A stretch of DNA of 64,000 nucleotides from Candidatus Competibacteraceae bacterium (lineage in GTDB: Bacteria; Pseudomonadota; Gammaproteobacteria; Competibacterales; Competibacteraceae), in the NCBI GenBank assembly GCA_016712625.1, contig JADJQQ010000004.1:62001-126000 (forward strand), written 5' to 3'. The position numbers and the translations under genes were made by a program. Below the pieces are notes generated by a model. The model saw only the letters and a list, made by a program, of their open reading frames with translations. It was not told the DNA's origin and made no database searches. Below are positions 1-8,337 of the stretch, in pieces; position 1 is the first letter of the stretch, and each line of letters starts with the position of its first letter.

Positions 1-77
1 GCCATACCGGCTTGGGGATAACACAGATCAATCAGGCAGGTGCCAAAGAAATACACCTTCTCAGGACGAGTGGGCAT
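1..77 (-). CDS. LldE/LutA-like (Fe-S)-binding protein, N-terminal fragment
   Basis: The minus strand opens with ATG at 77 and reads MPTRPEKVYFFGTCLIDLCY before running off the left edge. The xVYFFGTCLIDLxxPQAG pattern is the N-terminus of the LldE/LutA/GlpC-type CCG-domain family, the iron-sulfur subunit of L-lactate utilisation or glycolate oxidase complexes. A GGAG stretch lies about 12 nt upstream of the start. It diverges from the FadR/GntR regulator at 374 across a region with two operator-like repeats, which is the usual arrangement of LldR-controlled lactate genes. Only about 25 residues are visible, so the exact subfamily is inferred. Confidence 0.6.
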   Translation of the reverse strand, partial: MPTRPEKVYFFGTCLIDLCYPQAGM

Positions 78-200
78 GTCTCTTTCTTCTCCAACTTTCG
101 TGGTCTAAATGTTCCCGCCGGGCGAGTCGTTCGGCAAGGAAACGGTTTTTTCTTATATTTATTGTAGTTACCATTACCAAGTCTGCCTCAATAATAGCTC

Positions 201-221
201 TTGGTAAGATGGTCTGACCAA
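201..221. promoter_or_regulatory. Operator-like site 1 (FadR/LldR type)
   Basis: A 21-nt element that starts TTGGT and ends GGTCTGACCAA. Its core TGGTCTGACCA (210-220) is an inverted repeat around a central T. GntR regulators of the FadR subfamily recognise short palindromes of the form TGGTnnnACCA, so autoregulation plus control of the divergent lldE-like gene is the natural reading. The near copy at 256-276 supports a functional site. Confidence 0.55.
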
Positions 222-255
222 TTTTATAGCAGCTTAAATTTTAGAATGCAACAGT

Positions 256-276
256 TTGGTCATGTGGTCTGACCAA
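256..276. promoter_or_regulatory. Operator-like site 2 (FadR/LldR type)
   Basis: Second copy of the element at 201-221, identical at 18 of 21 positions and offset by 55 bp in the same orientation. The palindromic core TGGTCTGACCA (265-275) is unchanged. Two spaced sites between divergent genes fit binding by a regulator dimer pair with looping, as described for LldR-type control. That functional part is inferred. Confidence 0.55.
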
Positions 277-373
277 AAAATTTGATACTCTAGCCATGAG
301 AAGCGTGGGGACGCGAGCGACGCTATGTTTATAATAATGACGCATTGCACAATTAGAGGCCGTACAGGATTCC

Positions 374-1183
374 TTGAGCTTGAGTAAGAACCATATGCAC
401 TACGAAACGATCAATCCGCCGAAAGTCTCGGACGCTATCGTCAGCCAGATTGAGCTATTGATTTTGGAGGGCGTGTTGAAACCGGGCGAGCGCTTGCCGC
501 CGGAACGGGAATTGGCGCAGCAATTGAACGTCTCCCGACCATCGCTGCGCGAGGCGATGACGACCTTGAAGTCACGGGGACTGCTGCAAAGCCGGCGGGG
601 CGGAGGCAGTTACGTCATGGATGTGATCGCGCCCGCCTTGACCAATCCGCTGATCGAATTATTGCGCAACAATCCCAAGGCGACGTTTGATGTGCTTGAA
701 TTGCGCCACGCCTTGGAAGAAGTGGCTGCCTATTTCGCCGCGCTGCGCGCCACGGACGCCGACCGGGAAATCTTGCGATGCCGGTTCGCGGCGTTGGAAG
801 AAATCCAGCACGGTTCGCGCGAGCCGCAACACGATGCCCTAGTGGATGCCGGTTTCCATCTCGCCATCGCCGATGCTTCCCATAATGTGGCGTTGATTCA
901 CGTCATGCGCGGTTTGTTCGATCTGCTGTTAAGTAATATCTGCCGATCGCTGGAAAGGCTTTATACTCGCGAAGGCAGTTACGAAATTATTCACGCGCAA
1001 CATCAGGCTATTTTTCAGGCGGTGCTGGCGCGCAACCCCGAAGCAGCCCGCCAAGCCGCGCACATCCACTTATCTTACGTGGAAACGACCTTGCAGGACA
1101 TCGAGGCGGAGGCGGGCCGTCAGGAGCTTTCCCAACGGCGGTTGGACAGTTTGCGGGCTTTGGAAGCCGATACCCCCTCGTAA
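374..1183 (+). CDS. FadR-family GntR transcriptional regulator (LldR-like)
   Basis: A 269-residue DNA-binding regulator. Residues about 15-80 form the GntR winged helix-turn-helix, with the hallmark PGERLPPERELAQQL and a recognition helix SRPSLREAMTTLKSRGLL. Residues about 95-240 match the FCD ligand-binding domain, with an E/D-rich helix start (VLELRHALEE) and the metal-ligand histidines FHLAIADASHN and HIHLSY. Length and domain order are typical of the FadR subfamily. It diverges from an LldE-like gene and has two palindromic sites upstream, so an LldR-like lactate regulator is the best guess. The start is TTG at 374 behind AGGAT, or ATG at 395. Confidence 0.85.
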   Translation: MSLSKNHMHYETINPPKVSDAIVSQIELLILEGVLKPGERLPPERELAQQLNVSRPSLREAMTTLKSRGLLQSRRGGGSYVMDVIAPALTNPLIELLRNNPKATFDVLELRHALEEVAAYFAALRATDADREILRCRFAALEEIQHGSREPQHDALVDAGFHLAIADASHNVALIHVMRGLFDLLLSNICRSLERLYTREGSYEIIHAQHQAIFQAVLARNPEAARQAAHIHLSYVETTLQDIEAEAGRQELSQRRLDSLRALEADTPS

Positions 1184-1200
1184 GCGCTTACGGAAGAGCT

Positions 1201-1685
1201 ATGAAAAAATAAATATTTTTCTAGCAATAGTGCTCCTTGCCAGGCCGTCAGGCGCACAGACGCTCTATAAGTTGATCGGACCCAATGGCGAAGTGATTTA
1301 TAGCGCCAAGCCACCGGCTAACGCCTATGTTGCGAAAACTCTGAATTACATCCCCGGTCCTTCCAGCCCATTACCAGATTATGTACTGCGGTTTATGGCG
1401 GAAATGGAGAAGAAGGCTAGCAAAAAAGCGAAAGGCGTTGCCAACGCAAATGAAGTGCAATTGTTTACTGCCGCCTGGTGTGGATTTTGTCGCCGCGCCA
1501 AGGCGTATCTCGCCAAAAAACAAATTGCTTATAGCGAATATGACGTTGAAACGCCGGCAGGCATGGAGGCGCTGGTCCAGGTGGGCAAAAAAGGGCGGGG
1601 AGTGCCCGTTTTGATTTGGCGGGGCCAGAAAATCCATGGCTTTTCCGAGCCAGCCTATGAGTCCTTATTCAGCGGTCGGCATTAG
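1201..1685 (+). CDS. DUF4124-glutaredoxin fusion protein, exported (indel near start)
   Basis: The mature part holds a DUF4124-like segment (LYKLIGPNGEVIYSAKPP), typical of small envelope proteins, followed by a glutaredoxin-type thioredoxin fold with active site WCGFC and a cis-proline GVPVLIW. It probably reduces or isomerises thiols in the periplasm. The frame opens only from a GTG at 1230, but ATG at 1201 behind GGAAGAG reads MKK then stops. One extra A in the A6 run (1204-1209) restores a signal peptide beginning MKKINIFLAIVLLA and ending SGA-Q. I therefore place the start at 1201 and treat the shift as a base-calling indel. It lies 17 nt after the FadR-type gene. Confidence 0.75.
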
Positions 1686-1745
1686 CCCAGCGTTGAGCCG
1701 CCTTTAGAGCCTGTTTTCACGGATGTGAAATTGAAAGGATGGCAA

Positions 1746-2570
1746 ATGCAGCCAGCGGCACTCCATCGGCATGATTTTGAATCCCACTATGTGATGCCCC
1801 GGCGGGCCGATGTCTGGTGTCCGCCGGTCGAGAGAGCGGTGGCTGCCACGCGATATCCGGTCATCTACATGCATGATGGGCAAAATCTGTTCGATCCCGC
1901 GTACTCGTTTATTGGCGTCGATTGGGGAATTGGCGAGGCCATGACTCGGCTACAGCGGGAAAGTGATGGGCTGAGCGCCATTGTGGTGGGGATTTGGAAT
2001 ACGCCGCTACGTTGGCGGGAATACATGCCCAGCCCGCCACTCGCCGCGCAAGAACCGCCGGCGTGGTTGGCGCGGTTTAATGAGCAGGCGAATGGAGAGC
2101 CGCTTTCCGACGCATATCTGAAATTCATTGTTACAGAACTCAAGCCCTTTATCGATGCGACTTATCCAACCTTAGCCGATCAGCCGAATACCTTCATCAT
2201 GGGATCAAGCATGGGCGGTTTGATTTCTTTATTCGGGCTTATTGAATATCCAACTGTTTTCAAAGGAGCCGGTTGTCTGTCGACCCATTGGCCCGCCGGA
2301 GAAGAAGCACTGGTGGACTTTCTGGGTAGTCGCTTACCGCAAGCGGGCCAGCATCGGCTGTATTTTGATTTTGGCACCGAGACGCTTGATGCCGCTTATG
2401 AGCCTTATCAGCGCCGGATGGATGGCTGGCTCCAGTTGGCGGGTTATCAAAAGGGTCGAGACTGTCTAACTAAAAAGTTTGAGGGGGCGGAGCATTCGGA
2501 GCGGGCTTGGCGGGCACGGGTCGATATTTCGTTGCGATTTTTGCTAGATGAGAAAAGGCCTCTTTTGTAG
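1746..2570 (+). CDS. Alpha/beta-hydrolase esterase (esterase D/enterochelin esterase-like)
   Basis: About 274 residues with the esterase family (PF00756) layout. The family opening IYMHDGQNLFDP is present, then the nucleophile elbow FIMGSSMGGLISLF (GxSxG-like, second Ser as nucleophile), an acid candidate in YFDFGTETLD, and the catalytic His in EGAEHSERAW. There is no signal peptide, so it should be a cytoplasmic serine hydrolase acting on an ester of unknown identity. ATG 1746 follows AAAGGAT at good spacing. A GTG at 1725 in the same frame is less likely. Confidence 0.8.
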   Translation: MQPAALHRHDFESHYVMPRRADVWCPPVERAVAATRYPVIYMHDGQNLFDPAYSFIGVDWGIGEAMTRLQRESDGLSAIVVGIWNTPLRWREYMPSPPLAAQEPPAWLARFNEQANGEPLSDAYLKFIVTELKPFIDATYPTLADQPNTFIMGSSMGGLISLFGLIEYPTVFKGAGCLSTHWPAGEEALVDFLGSRLPQAGQHRLYFDFGTETLDAAYEPYQRRMDGWLQLAGYQKGRDCLTKKFEGAEHSERAWRARVDISLRFLLDEKRPLL

Positions 2571-2713
2571 AAATTTTCTAACGGTGAAGTTTTAATAAAG
2601 TTGGGCCATCGAATCATCATTAATGGCAAAAGTCGATAAAGCGCTCTTGCACGTCATGCAAAGCAGCCGGTATTCGGTTTGTACGACTGAAGAATAGTCT
2701 GCTATCGGTTTTA

Positions 2714-3517
2714 TTAAAGATCGGGGTTACCGTAAACGCGTGCTATAGCGCAGGTGGCATCAGAATTCTTTTGTTTGCTGATAATTAATTCGGCTGAAAA
2801 TTGGTGGTGGATCAGTTGCTCGGCATGTGCCAGCGCCGCCGCTTCCGCAACGCCGTGGCAGCCGGTTTCCCGAAAGACGATCTCCGATTTTTGACTGAGC
2901 CGATTATCATATTCACGCAGTGTGCCAGCTGGATAGAAATGAATTGGCAATTTCAAAAGCGCTGCCAATTGATGCAACCCGAGTTCATTCTGTTTGAGCT
3001 CGATGCTTGCAAGGGCGCTTAAATCACTGGTTTGCAAACCATGGCTGGCCAGCGTTTTCTCAAGCAAGGCCAATAAAGCTCCAACCTGGCAGCCGCGATT
3101 ACAGCCGAGACCGGCTATCAATAGGGGCTGGGTATAACGTTGCGCGCCAGTAATGACGCACTGCGCGCCAAGAAACACACCGACTTGGCGCGCCCACTCA
3201 TTAGCCCCGCCTTCGTGGCCCGACAGAATTGGCACTACAAAACGGCCATGCTCATCCAGCACCAATACCGCTGGATCGTGATACTTATCTCGCAATACCG
3301 GCGCTAGCGTTCGTACCGCAATACCAATCGCGCAAAGCAAAATTAACCGACTACCTTTTTGAAAGCGTTCTCGGACTTTTTCTTGAAATGGTTGCGGTCT
3401 ATAAAGATGCTCCCCATTCGGCATGAGATTTAGCAGTCGATCAGCGAGCGCTCGGCCAGGCTCAGTCAAACTGATGATAGTAAAAGAGTAGCGTGATGGC
3501 TGAGGGTTGGAACTCAT
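2714..3517 (-). CDS. cbiG: Cobalt-precorrin-5A hydrolase-like protein (CbiG)
   Basis: 267 residues. The N-terminal half has the CbiG_N signature GRFVVPILSGHEGGAN and then ARQVGVFLGAQCVITGA. The C-terminal half matches CbiG_C, with LIAGLGCNRGCQVGALLALL and ALASIELKQNELGLHQLAA. The family opens the delta-lactone of cobalt-precorrin-5A, releasing acetaldehyde, in anaerobic cobalamin synthesis. No other cobalamin gene is near it, so in this window it is an orphan. The start has no clear ribosome binding site. It converges with the esterase gene. Confidence 0.8.
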   Translation of the reverse strand: MSSNPQPSRYSFTIISLTEPGRALADRLLNLMPNGEHLYRPQPFQEKVRERFQKGSRLILLCAIGIAVRTLAPVLRDKYHDPAVLVLDEHGRFVVPILSGHEGGANEWARQVGVFLGAQCVITGAQRYTQPLLIAGLGCNRGCQVGALLALLEKTLASHGLQTSDLSALASIELKQNELGLHQLAALLKLPIHFYPAGTLREYDNRLSQKSEIVFRETGCHGVAEAAALAHAEQLIHHQFSAELIISKQKNSDATCAIARVYGNPDL

Positions 3518-3588
3518 TGGGGTTTAGATGAGTTTCTGGGTATTGGGTATATTGATTGGCTGATAAAATGAGCAATTTAGATCAGAAA

Positions 3589-3616
3589 ATAGGCCACATC
3601 TTCTGATGTGGCCTAT
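3589..3616 (-). terminator. Intrinsic terminator for the Ig-like protein gene
   Basis: A perfect 12-bp stem (ATAGGCCACATC pairing with GATGTGGCCTAT) with a 4-nt loop, followed on the minus strand by TTTTCTG. It lies about 80 nt beyond the stop of the minus-strand gene at 3694-4305 and upstream of cbiG, so it should separate the two. Confidence 0.7.
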
Positions 3617-3693
3617 GCAAATGGTCGCTCCAGTGAGCATTACCCTGATTTGGGAAATATCCTGGAGAATGCTGAATCAGTCGGATGCGACAG

Positions 3694-4305
3694 TTATTTA
3701 CTCTCAGAAAGCTGTGTAATGCTAAATCCCTGGGAAGGTGTATCCCAATCTAAAAGGATCGTATAGGTTTTTCCATCCAGCTCCATGTTCTTTACTAAAA
3801 TTGATCGGCTATTAAGCCCTACTTCAAGATCCGCCGTGCTCAGGTTGACTTTTTCGGGATCATCAAGGAAGTTGCCAGGAATGTCAAAACGGACAGTGAA
3901 GAAGGTGATTGTCTGCGCTTTGGCATTGCCTTGATTGTCGACTGCGCGGACAACCATGGTATGTTGACCTGGAGAAAGCCGAGAGTAGTTAAAAGCCATC
4001 GAAAAGCCAGACTTGGCTGAGTTGGGATAGCTTGGAAAGGTACTGCCGACATCAGGTCTTGAGCCGCCAGAGGGAATATTGGTATTCAGTGCGCCATCAA
4101 TAAAAAGTTCGATGCGATTAATCCCATTCTTCGATATCGCCCAGCCCCGCAAATTGGCAACGCCAGAATAAGTACTGTTGCTAAAAGGCTGTTCCACCAG
4201 TAAGAGGGTGTCATCCTCGGCCGCCATAACAGGTTGTGGGATAGCTGATAGAGTAATCGCTATCATACAAGCCGCCAAAAATATGCTAACAATTCTAGCT
4301 TTCAT
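3694..4305 (-). CDS. Secreted Ig-like domain protein
   Basis: 203 residues with a clear signal peptide (residues 1-28, hydrophobic core IFLAACMIAITLSA, cleavage after VMA). The mature region is a beta-rich domain containing LRGWAISKNGINRIELFIDG, then a G-rich turn, SGFSMAFNYSRLSPGQH and a closing strand ending TFFTV. Bacterial Ig-like modules look like this. The same RGWA...I..D...G.H pattern recurs in the FN3 protein at 43064-44136, so the genome seems to use this module repeatedly. The C-terminal 55 residues are unassigned. Transcription probably ends at the stem-loop at 3589-3616. Function unknown; an adhesin or matrix role would be a guess. Confidence 0.7.
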   Translation of the reverse strand: MKARIVSIFLAACMIAITLSAIPQPVMAAEDDTLLLVEQPFSNSTYSGVANLRGWAISKNGINRIELFIDGALNTNIPSGGSRPDVGSTFPSYPNSAKSGFSMAFNYSRLSPGQHTMVVRAVDNQGNAKAQTITFFTVRFDIPGNFLDDPEKVNLSTADLEVGLNSRSILVKNMELDGKTYTILLDWDTPSQGFSITQLSESK

Positions 4306-4686
4306 TTCAGTCTCCGTTTTTAGTCATGGTTGCCAATGATTATTGGACAAAGAGGAATTATAGGGATTTTGAAAAAATAGAAAATAGTCATTTTCATAGC
4401 CTGAGGCGCGGCCGAAAAAAGGATTAATGAAATTAAAATTCTAGCTGTTGATTAATAAATAAAATATTTAATTTTATCAATGGAGTCGATGGCCAAACGA
4501 CCCCAATGTGGTAGCTGGATCAGGGCTTGATGTTAGCTTTTTGGGACTTGATCTTGATAAGATGTGAGCTATCAATGCAACAATCGTGCGGAATATACTG
4601 CATTTTCGAGTCATTTTTCGAACAGGATTGCCCGTCGCGCCAAACCGGGTTAGATTGATCCATCTTCGATTGGAATTCGTCTGGCA
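4306..4686. other. AT-rich intergenic stretch
   Basis: 381 bp between divergently transcribed genes. It is markedly AT-rich around 4310-4470, as expected for promoter DNA. Small open frames here have no recognisable product. I see no repeat or RNA gene. Confidence 0.5.
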
Positions 4687-5034
4687 ATGTCCAACATCAC
4701 CAAGAGCATTTACCGTATTCTCTTCATCAACCAAGGGAAGCTGTACGAATTATACGCCCGCAGCATTTACCAGGGCGATCTGTACGGTTTTATCGAGGTT
4801 GAGGAGCTGTTGTTTGGTGAGCGTTCTAGCGTGCTGGTCAATCCAGCCGAGGAGCGGTTGCAAAACGAATTTTCAGGGGTCCAGCGGACCTTTGTCCCAC
4901 TGCATTACATCCTGCGGATCGATGAAGTGGAGCGGGAAGGAGTCAGCAAGATCCGTCCGATCGAAGGCAGCGACAACGTAATGCCATTCCCGCAATCGGT
5001 GCCGCCACCTGGCGGCGGTCGCGGCAAGGATTGA
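4687..5034 (+). CDS. DUF1820 family protein
   Basis: 115 residues. IYRILFINQGKLYELYARSI and FIEVEELLFGERSSVLVNPA are the core of DUF1820, a small cytoplasmic family found mostly in Gammaproteobacteria. The middle HYILRIDEVEREG and the proline/glycine-rich tail are also family-like. No catalytic residues are evident and the function is unknown. A small membrane protein follows after about 40 nt and may be co-transcribed. Confidence 0.8.
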   Translation: MSNITKSIYRILFINQGKLYELYARSIYQGDLYGFIEVEELLFGERSSVLVNPAEERLQNEFSGVQRTFVPLHYILRIDEVEREGVSKIRPIEGSDNVMPFPQSVPPPGGGRGKD

Positions 5035-5075
5035 ACGGGTCTTCGTAAGGCTATTGTTCCAGGGGAGTAGTGATC

Positions 5076-5270
5076 GTGGAATCAGCACCGTGGTGGGAAA
5101 TTCTGCTGGGTGGCGTGGTGGCGCTTCTGTTGATTCTTTGGTTTCGACCCGGCCTGAAAGCGGCCATGGCGCGTAGCCGTACTGCCAAAAAGGATTGGCC
5201 AGCGGCGCTGATTCCGCTGGCGCTGGTCGTGCTGTTTGTGCTGTTGCTGATCCAGATGGTCAAAAAATAG
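5076..5270 (+). CDS. Small two-helix membrane protein
   Basis: About 64 residues. There are two hydrophobic segments, ILLGGVVALLLILWF near the N-terminus and AALIPLALVVLFVLLLIQMV at the C-terminus, joined by a basic loop rich in K and R. This predicts a double-spanning inner-membrane protein with the loop in the cytoplasm. AGGGGAG at 5061-5067 is well spaced for GTG 5076; GTG 5070 in the same frame is an alternative. I recognise no family. Confidence 0.6.
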   Translation: MESAPWWEILLGGVVALLLILWFRPGLKAAMARSRTAKKDWPAALIPLALVVLFVLLLIQMVKK

Positions 5271-5278
5271 CGATTCGC

Positions 5279-6600
5279 TCAATAAAGAATCTGCGCTTCA
5301 ATGATTTCATTGCGGCGCAGGGAGAGGGTGGCGCTGCCCGTGGTCCGTTGGATCGTGATGGTCACAAACCCGCCCTCCTTGATTCCCTCCAGTTTTCCTC
5401 GGTATTGCGTGTTGTTGGTTCTGATTTTAGCCACTTTGCCGATGTGCCGGTCGATCTCGCTCACGGCGATTGGGTGAAAGGTTCTTTGAACCACGATGGT
5501 CGATTGTTCGGGCGAGTGAGTAATTGCAGGTTGATCGGGTGCGGGGGTCGGTGTGGGCGCGGAGTCGGGGATGGTTTCCAACGCCTTGGCGAGCTTGGCC
5601 CGATCCCAACTGAAAGACAGATCGCTGACCGGTTTCTCATTGACCGTGACGGTCAAGCCCGTGAGCTTGGCCACATCTTCAGGTTTGTAAAATTGCAGTT
5701 CATTAGGATCGATGGGAGCCGGCGGAGAGGCGGTAATCGTTAGTCGGCTGCCTTCAGCCAGGAAGACGCGATAGGCTTCGGTCAACCCCGGCCCCAAGTA
5801 AATGCCGTTGGCGCGGAGGCGTTCCATCACCAATCGGACGTGATCGTTGACATAGGCGTCGATGGTCTTGCCCGCCTTGGCGGCGCAATAGTTGTTGCGG
5901 CGTTGGTTGAAACCATCATCGCGGATCACGGCGTGAACTTTAGCAATCTTGGGCGTGAGCGAACTGGCTAAATCCATCATCGAAGAAACCGGCGCCGACG
6001 TGGCGAGATCGATGCCCAGATCGAAGGTCGCCCAGTCTCTTGAATGGCTATCCATTTGTAATTCAATCCGATTATTGGGGTTGACTCGATAGCCCAAGCT
6101 CAGGTTGCTGACCAGATTGTTGTAACCCATTTCCCGCCATTCGGTGCCTCCCAACGCGAAGATCGGCCCGCAACCCAGCGCGTCCAAATCCTGGAGCGGG
6201 GAACGCTGCGAGGGTCGGGTCAACTCAGTGCCGAGGATGCCGCCATCGAGCGAAAGTTCGAGTTGTTGCAACGACAGCGACAACGCTGGCGGAAGCTGGC
6301 CATTGCTTAATTGGCGGCGGGTGTTGAGCAAGGCTAGGATATTCGGGGCATTGAGCCGAATGGCGCCGATCGAAACGGCGTCGTTGATCGCATTCAGGAT
6401 GATTTGAAGCCGCTTACCCCAATCGACCCGGCCGGTGAAATTTCGATCCCGCCGTAGCTGATATCCGCAAACGGTTTTGCCAAGGCTACAATGTCATCGA
6501 CCTGTTGTTTGGTGCTGTACCATAAATAGCCCCAGATTCCGCCAACGGCTAGAATCAGAACAACGAGCAGAGTGATCACGATGGTTTTCAGCTTATGCAT
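5279..6600 (-). CDS. Membrane-anchored conserved protein with Sm-like C-terminal tail (one indel)
   Basis: The N-terminus MHKLKTIVITLLVVLILAVG is a membrane anchor with the bulk of the protein outside the cytoplasm. The frame breaks at a C4 run (6417-6420 on the plus strand); one more base joins AGSIGG to KRLQIILNAINDAV and gives a protein of about 440 residues. After a long alpha/beta region and a proline-rich linker (TPTPAPDQP), the last 60 residues (HIGKVAKIRTNNTQYRGKLE through SLRRNEIIEAQILY) look like a small beta barrel of Sm/Hfq type. The fold assignment is inferred from pattern only. ATG 6600 follows AGGAAT. Function unknown. Confidence 0.65.
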
Positions 6601-6793
6601 GAAGCGATTCCTGGTTAGTTGCGAGACAGCGACAGAAGGGTCGTTCACTGCCAAATAGAGCGTTAATTATAATACTCGGTTGCTGAGTGTGTTGCTGGAG
6701 AGTTTGTAGCCTATTTGTTAGGATTGCACGATTGCCACGGCGTTCCCGCCGCGGTTACGGTTACCATTTATACCAACCTGAGAGGCGCCGTTG

Positions 6794-8137
6794 ATGAATT
6801 TCGCGCAGATCGGTTTGCAGGTTCCGACGTTATTACTGCCCCGGCCGGGGACGGATCTGACGAAGTGGGCCGTGGTGGCCTGCGATCAATACACCTCACA
6901 ACCGGACTACTGGAAAACAGTGGAAAATCTGGTGGGCGAGGCGCCATCCACCCTGCGGTTGATTCTGCCGGAAGTTTATCTGGAGGCCGCTGACGAGGCG
7001 TCACGGATTTTAACCATTCAGCAAACCATGCGCCGCTACCTAGCGGAAGGCACGCTAGTCCCCCAGCCGCCCGGCTTTCTGCTGGTCGAGCGAGAGACCG
7101 CCCACGGCCGCTCTCGTAAAGGGTTGATCGCCGCGCTCGATCTTGAGCATTATGATTTCAAGCGGGGTGCTAAGACGCTGATTCGGCCTACCGAAGGCAC
7201 CATTCTGGAGCGACTGCCGCCGCGGGTGCGGGTGCGGGAAAACGCGCTGTTGGAATTGCCTCATGTCATGGTGCTAATTGACGATCCAGATCATTTGGTG
7301 ATTGATCCGCTGTTTGCCGAGCCGCAGGACCGTTTATATGACTTCCCGCTCATGCAAGATAGCGGCCGGGTCCGCGGTTGGCTGGCGCAACATCCGCTGT
7401 TGGTGCAATGGGTTGTGGAGCAGTTGATGCGATTGGCCAATCCGGTGGCTTTCGCTGCCCGCTACGGCGTTGAAGGAGAACCGGTGTTGCTGTACGCGAT
7501 GGGCGACGGCAACCATTCTTTCGCAACGGCCAAGATGATCTGGGAAAATCTCAAACGCGCCGCCCCCGATCCGACCACAATCGCGAACCATCCAGCCCGT
7601 CACGCGCTGGTCGAATTGGTCAATCTGCACGATGAGGGATTGGAATTCGAAGCGATTCACCGGATAGTGTTTGGTGTGAATCCGGACCACTTGCTGGCGG
7701 CCTTGGCCGATTTTCTCGCGGCTCAAGATTCAGCATTGACGGTGCTGGATTTCGCTGCTTGGGAAGAGGCGCGCCGGAGTTGGCGGCAAATGCAGCGATC
7801 GGACCAGCATCTGATCGCCTTTCTAGCGCATGGCCGCGCTGGAGTCTTGGCGGTCAAACAGCCCAAACTCACCTTGGCGGTAGCCACGCTGCAAGCTTTT
7901 CTGGATCAATATCTTAAAGGGCGCGCTGGCGCGCGGATTGATTACATCCACGGCGAGGACGTACTACAGCGGCTGGGCGCGCAAGCGGACAACATGGGAT
8001 TCTATCTGCCCACGCTGGCCAAGGATGATTTGTTCCGTACCGTGATCCGCGACGGCGCCTTGCCGCGAAAAACCTTCTCGATGGGCGAGGCGGACGAAAA
8101 GCGGTTCTATCTGGAGTGCCGGCGGATCGCGCCCTGA
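6794..8137 (+). CDS. DUF1015 family protein (SerK-like)
   Basis: About 447 residues. VVACDQYTSQPDYWKTVENL near the N-terminus and the motif AMGDGNHSFATAKMIWE at about residue 235 are characteristic of DUF1015. Some members of this family act as ADP- or pyrophosphate-dependent serine kinases. The length is normal and no membrane segment is present. A catalytic role in serine phosphorylation cannot be claimed from motifs alone. ATG 6794 is preceded by GAGAGG. Confidence 0.75.
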   Translation: MNFAQIGLQVPTLLLPRPGTDLTKWAVVACDQYTSQPDYWKTVENLVGEAPSTLRLILPEVYLEAADEASRILTIQQTMRRYLAEGTLVPQPPGFLLVERETAHGRSRKGLIAALDLEHYDFKRGAKTLIRPTEGTILERLPPRVRVRENALLELPHVMVLIDDPDHLVIDPLFAEPQDRLYDFPLMQDSGRVRGWLAQHPLLVQWVVEQLMRLANPVAFAARYGVEGEPVLLYAMGDGNHSFATAKMIWENLKRAAPDPTTIANHPARHALVELVNLHDEGLEFEAIHRIVFGVNPDHLLAALADFLAAQDSALTVLDFAAWEEARRSWRQMQRSDQHLIAFLAHGRAGVLAVKQPKLTLAVATLQAFLDQYLKGRAGARIDYIHGEDVLQRLGAQADNMGFYLPTLAKDDLFRTVIRDGALPRKTFSMGEADEKRFYLECRRIAP

Positions 8138-8337
8138 ATGTGATCGGTTTCACTCACTGGCCGCGGGACGACCCTCACGGCAAAAGACGCGGGCTTTGGC
8201 GGCAATGTTTTTCGCTCGCTCAGCCACGGCGGTTGTCCGCGGCTGTCTTGCGAGGCCGTAATCTACACCTGAAGCGATGTTTTGGATAAGCTGCCTCTGT
8301 GATGAGCGGCCTTGTTTTTAGCATTGAAGAGAATCCC

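Noticed and set aside
4586..4981. Open frame on plus with 131 codons
   Set aside because: It overlaps DUF1820 in another frame and has no recognisable motif.
5195..5743. 182-codon plus-strand frame opposite the anchored protein
   Set aside because: It is antisense to a better supported gene, G/R-rich, and without a domain.
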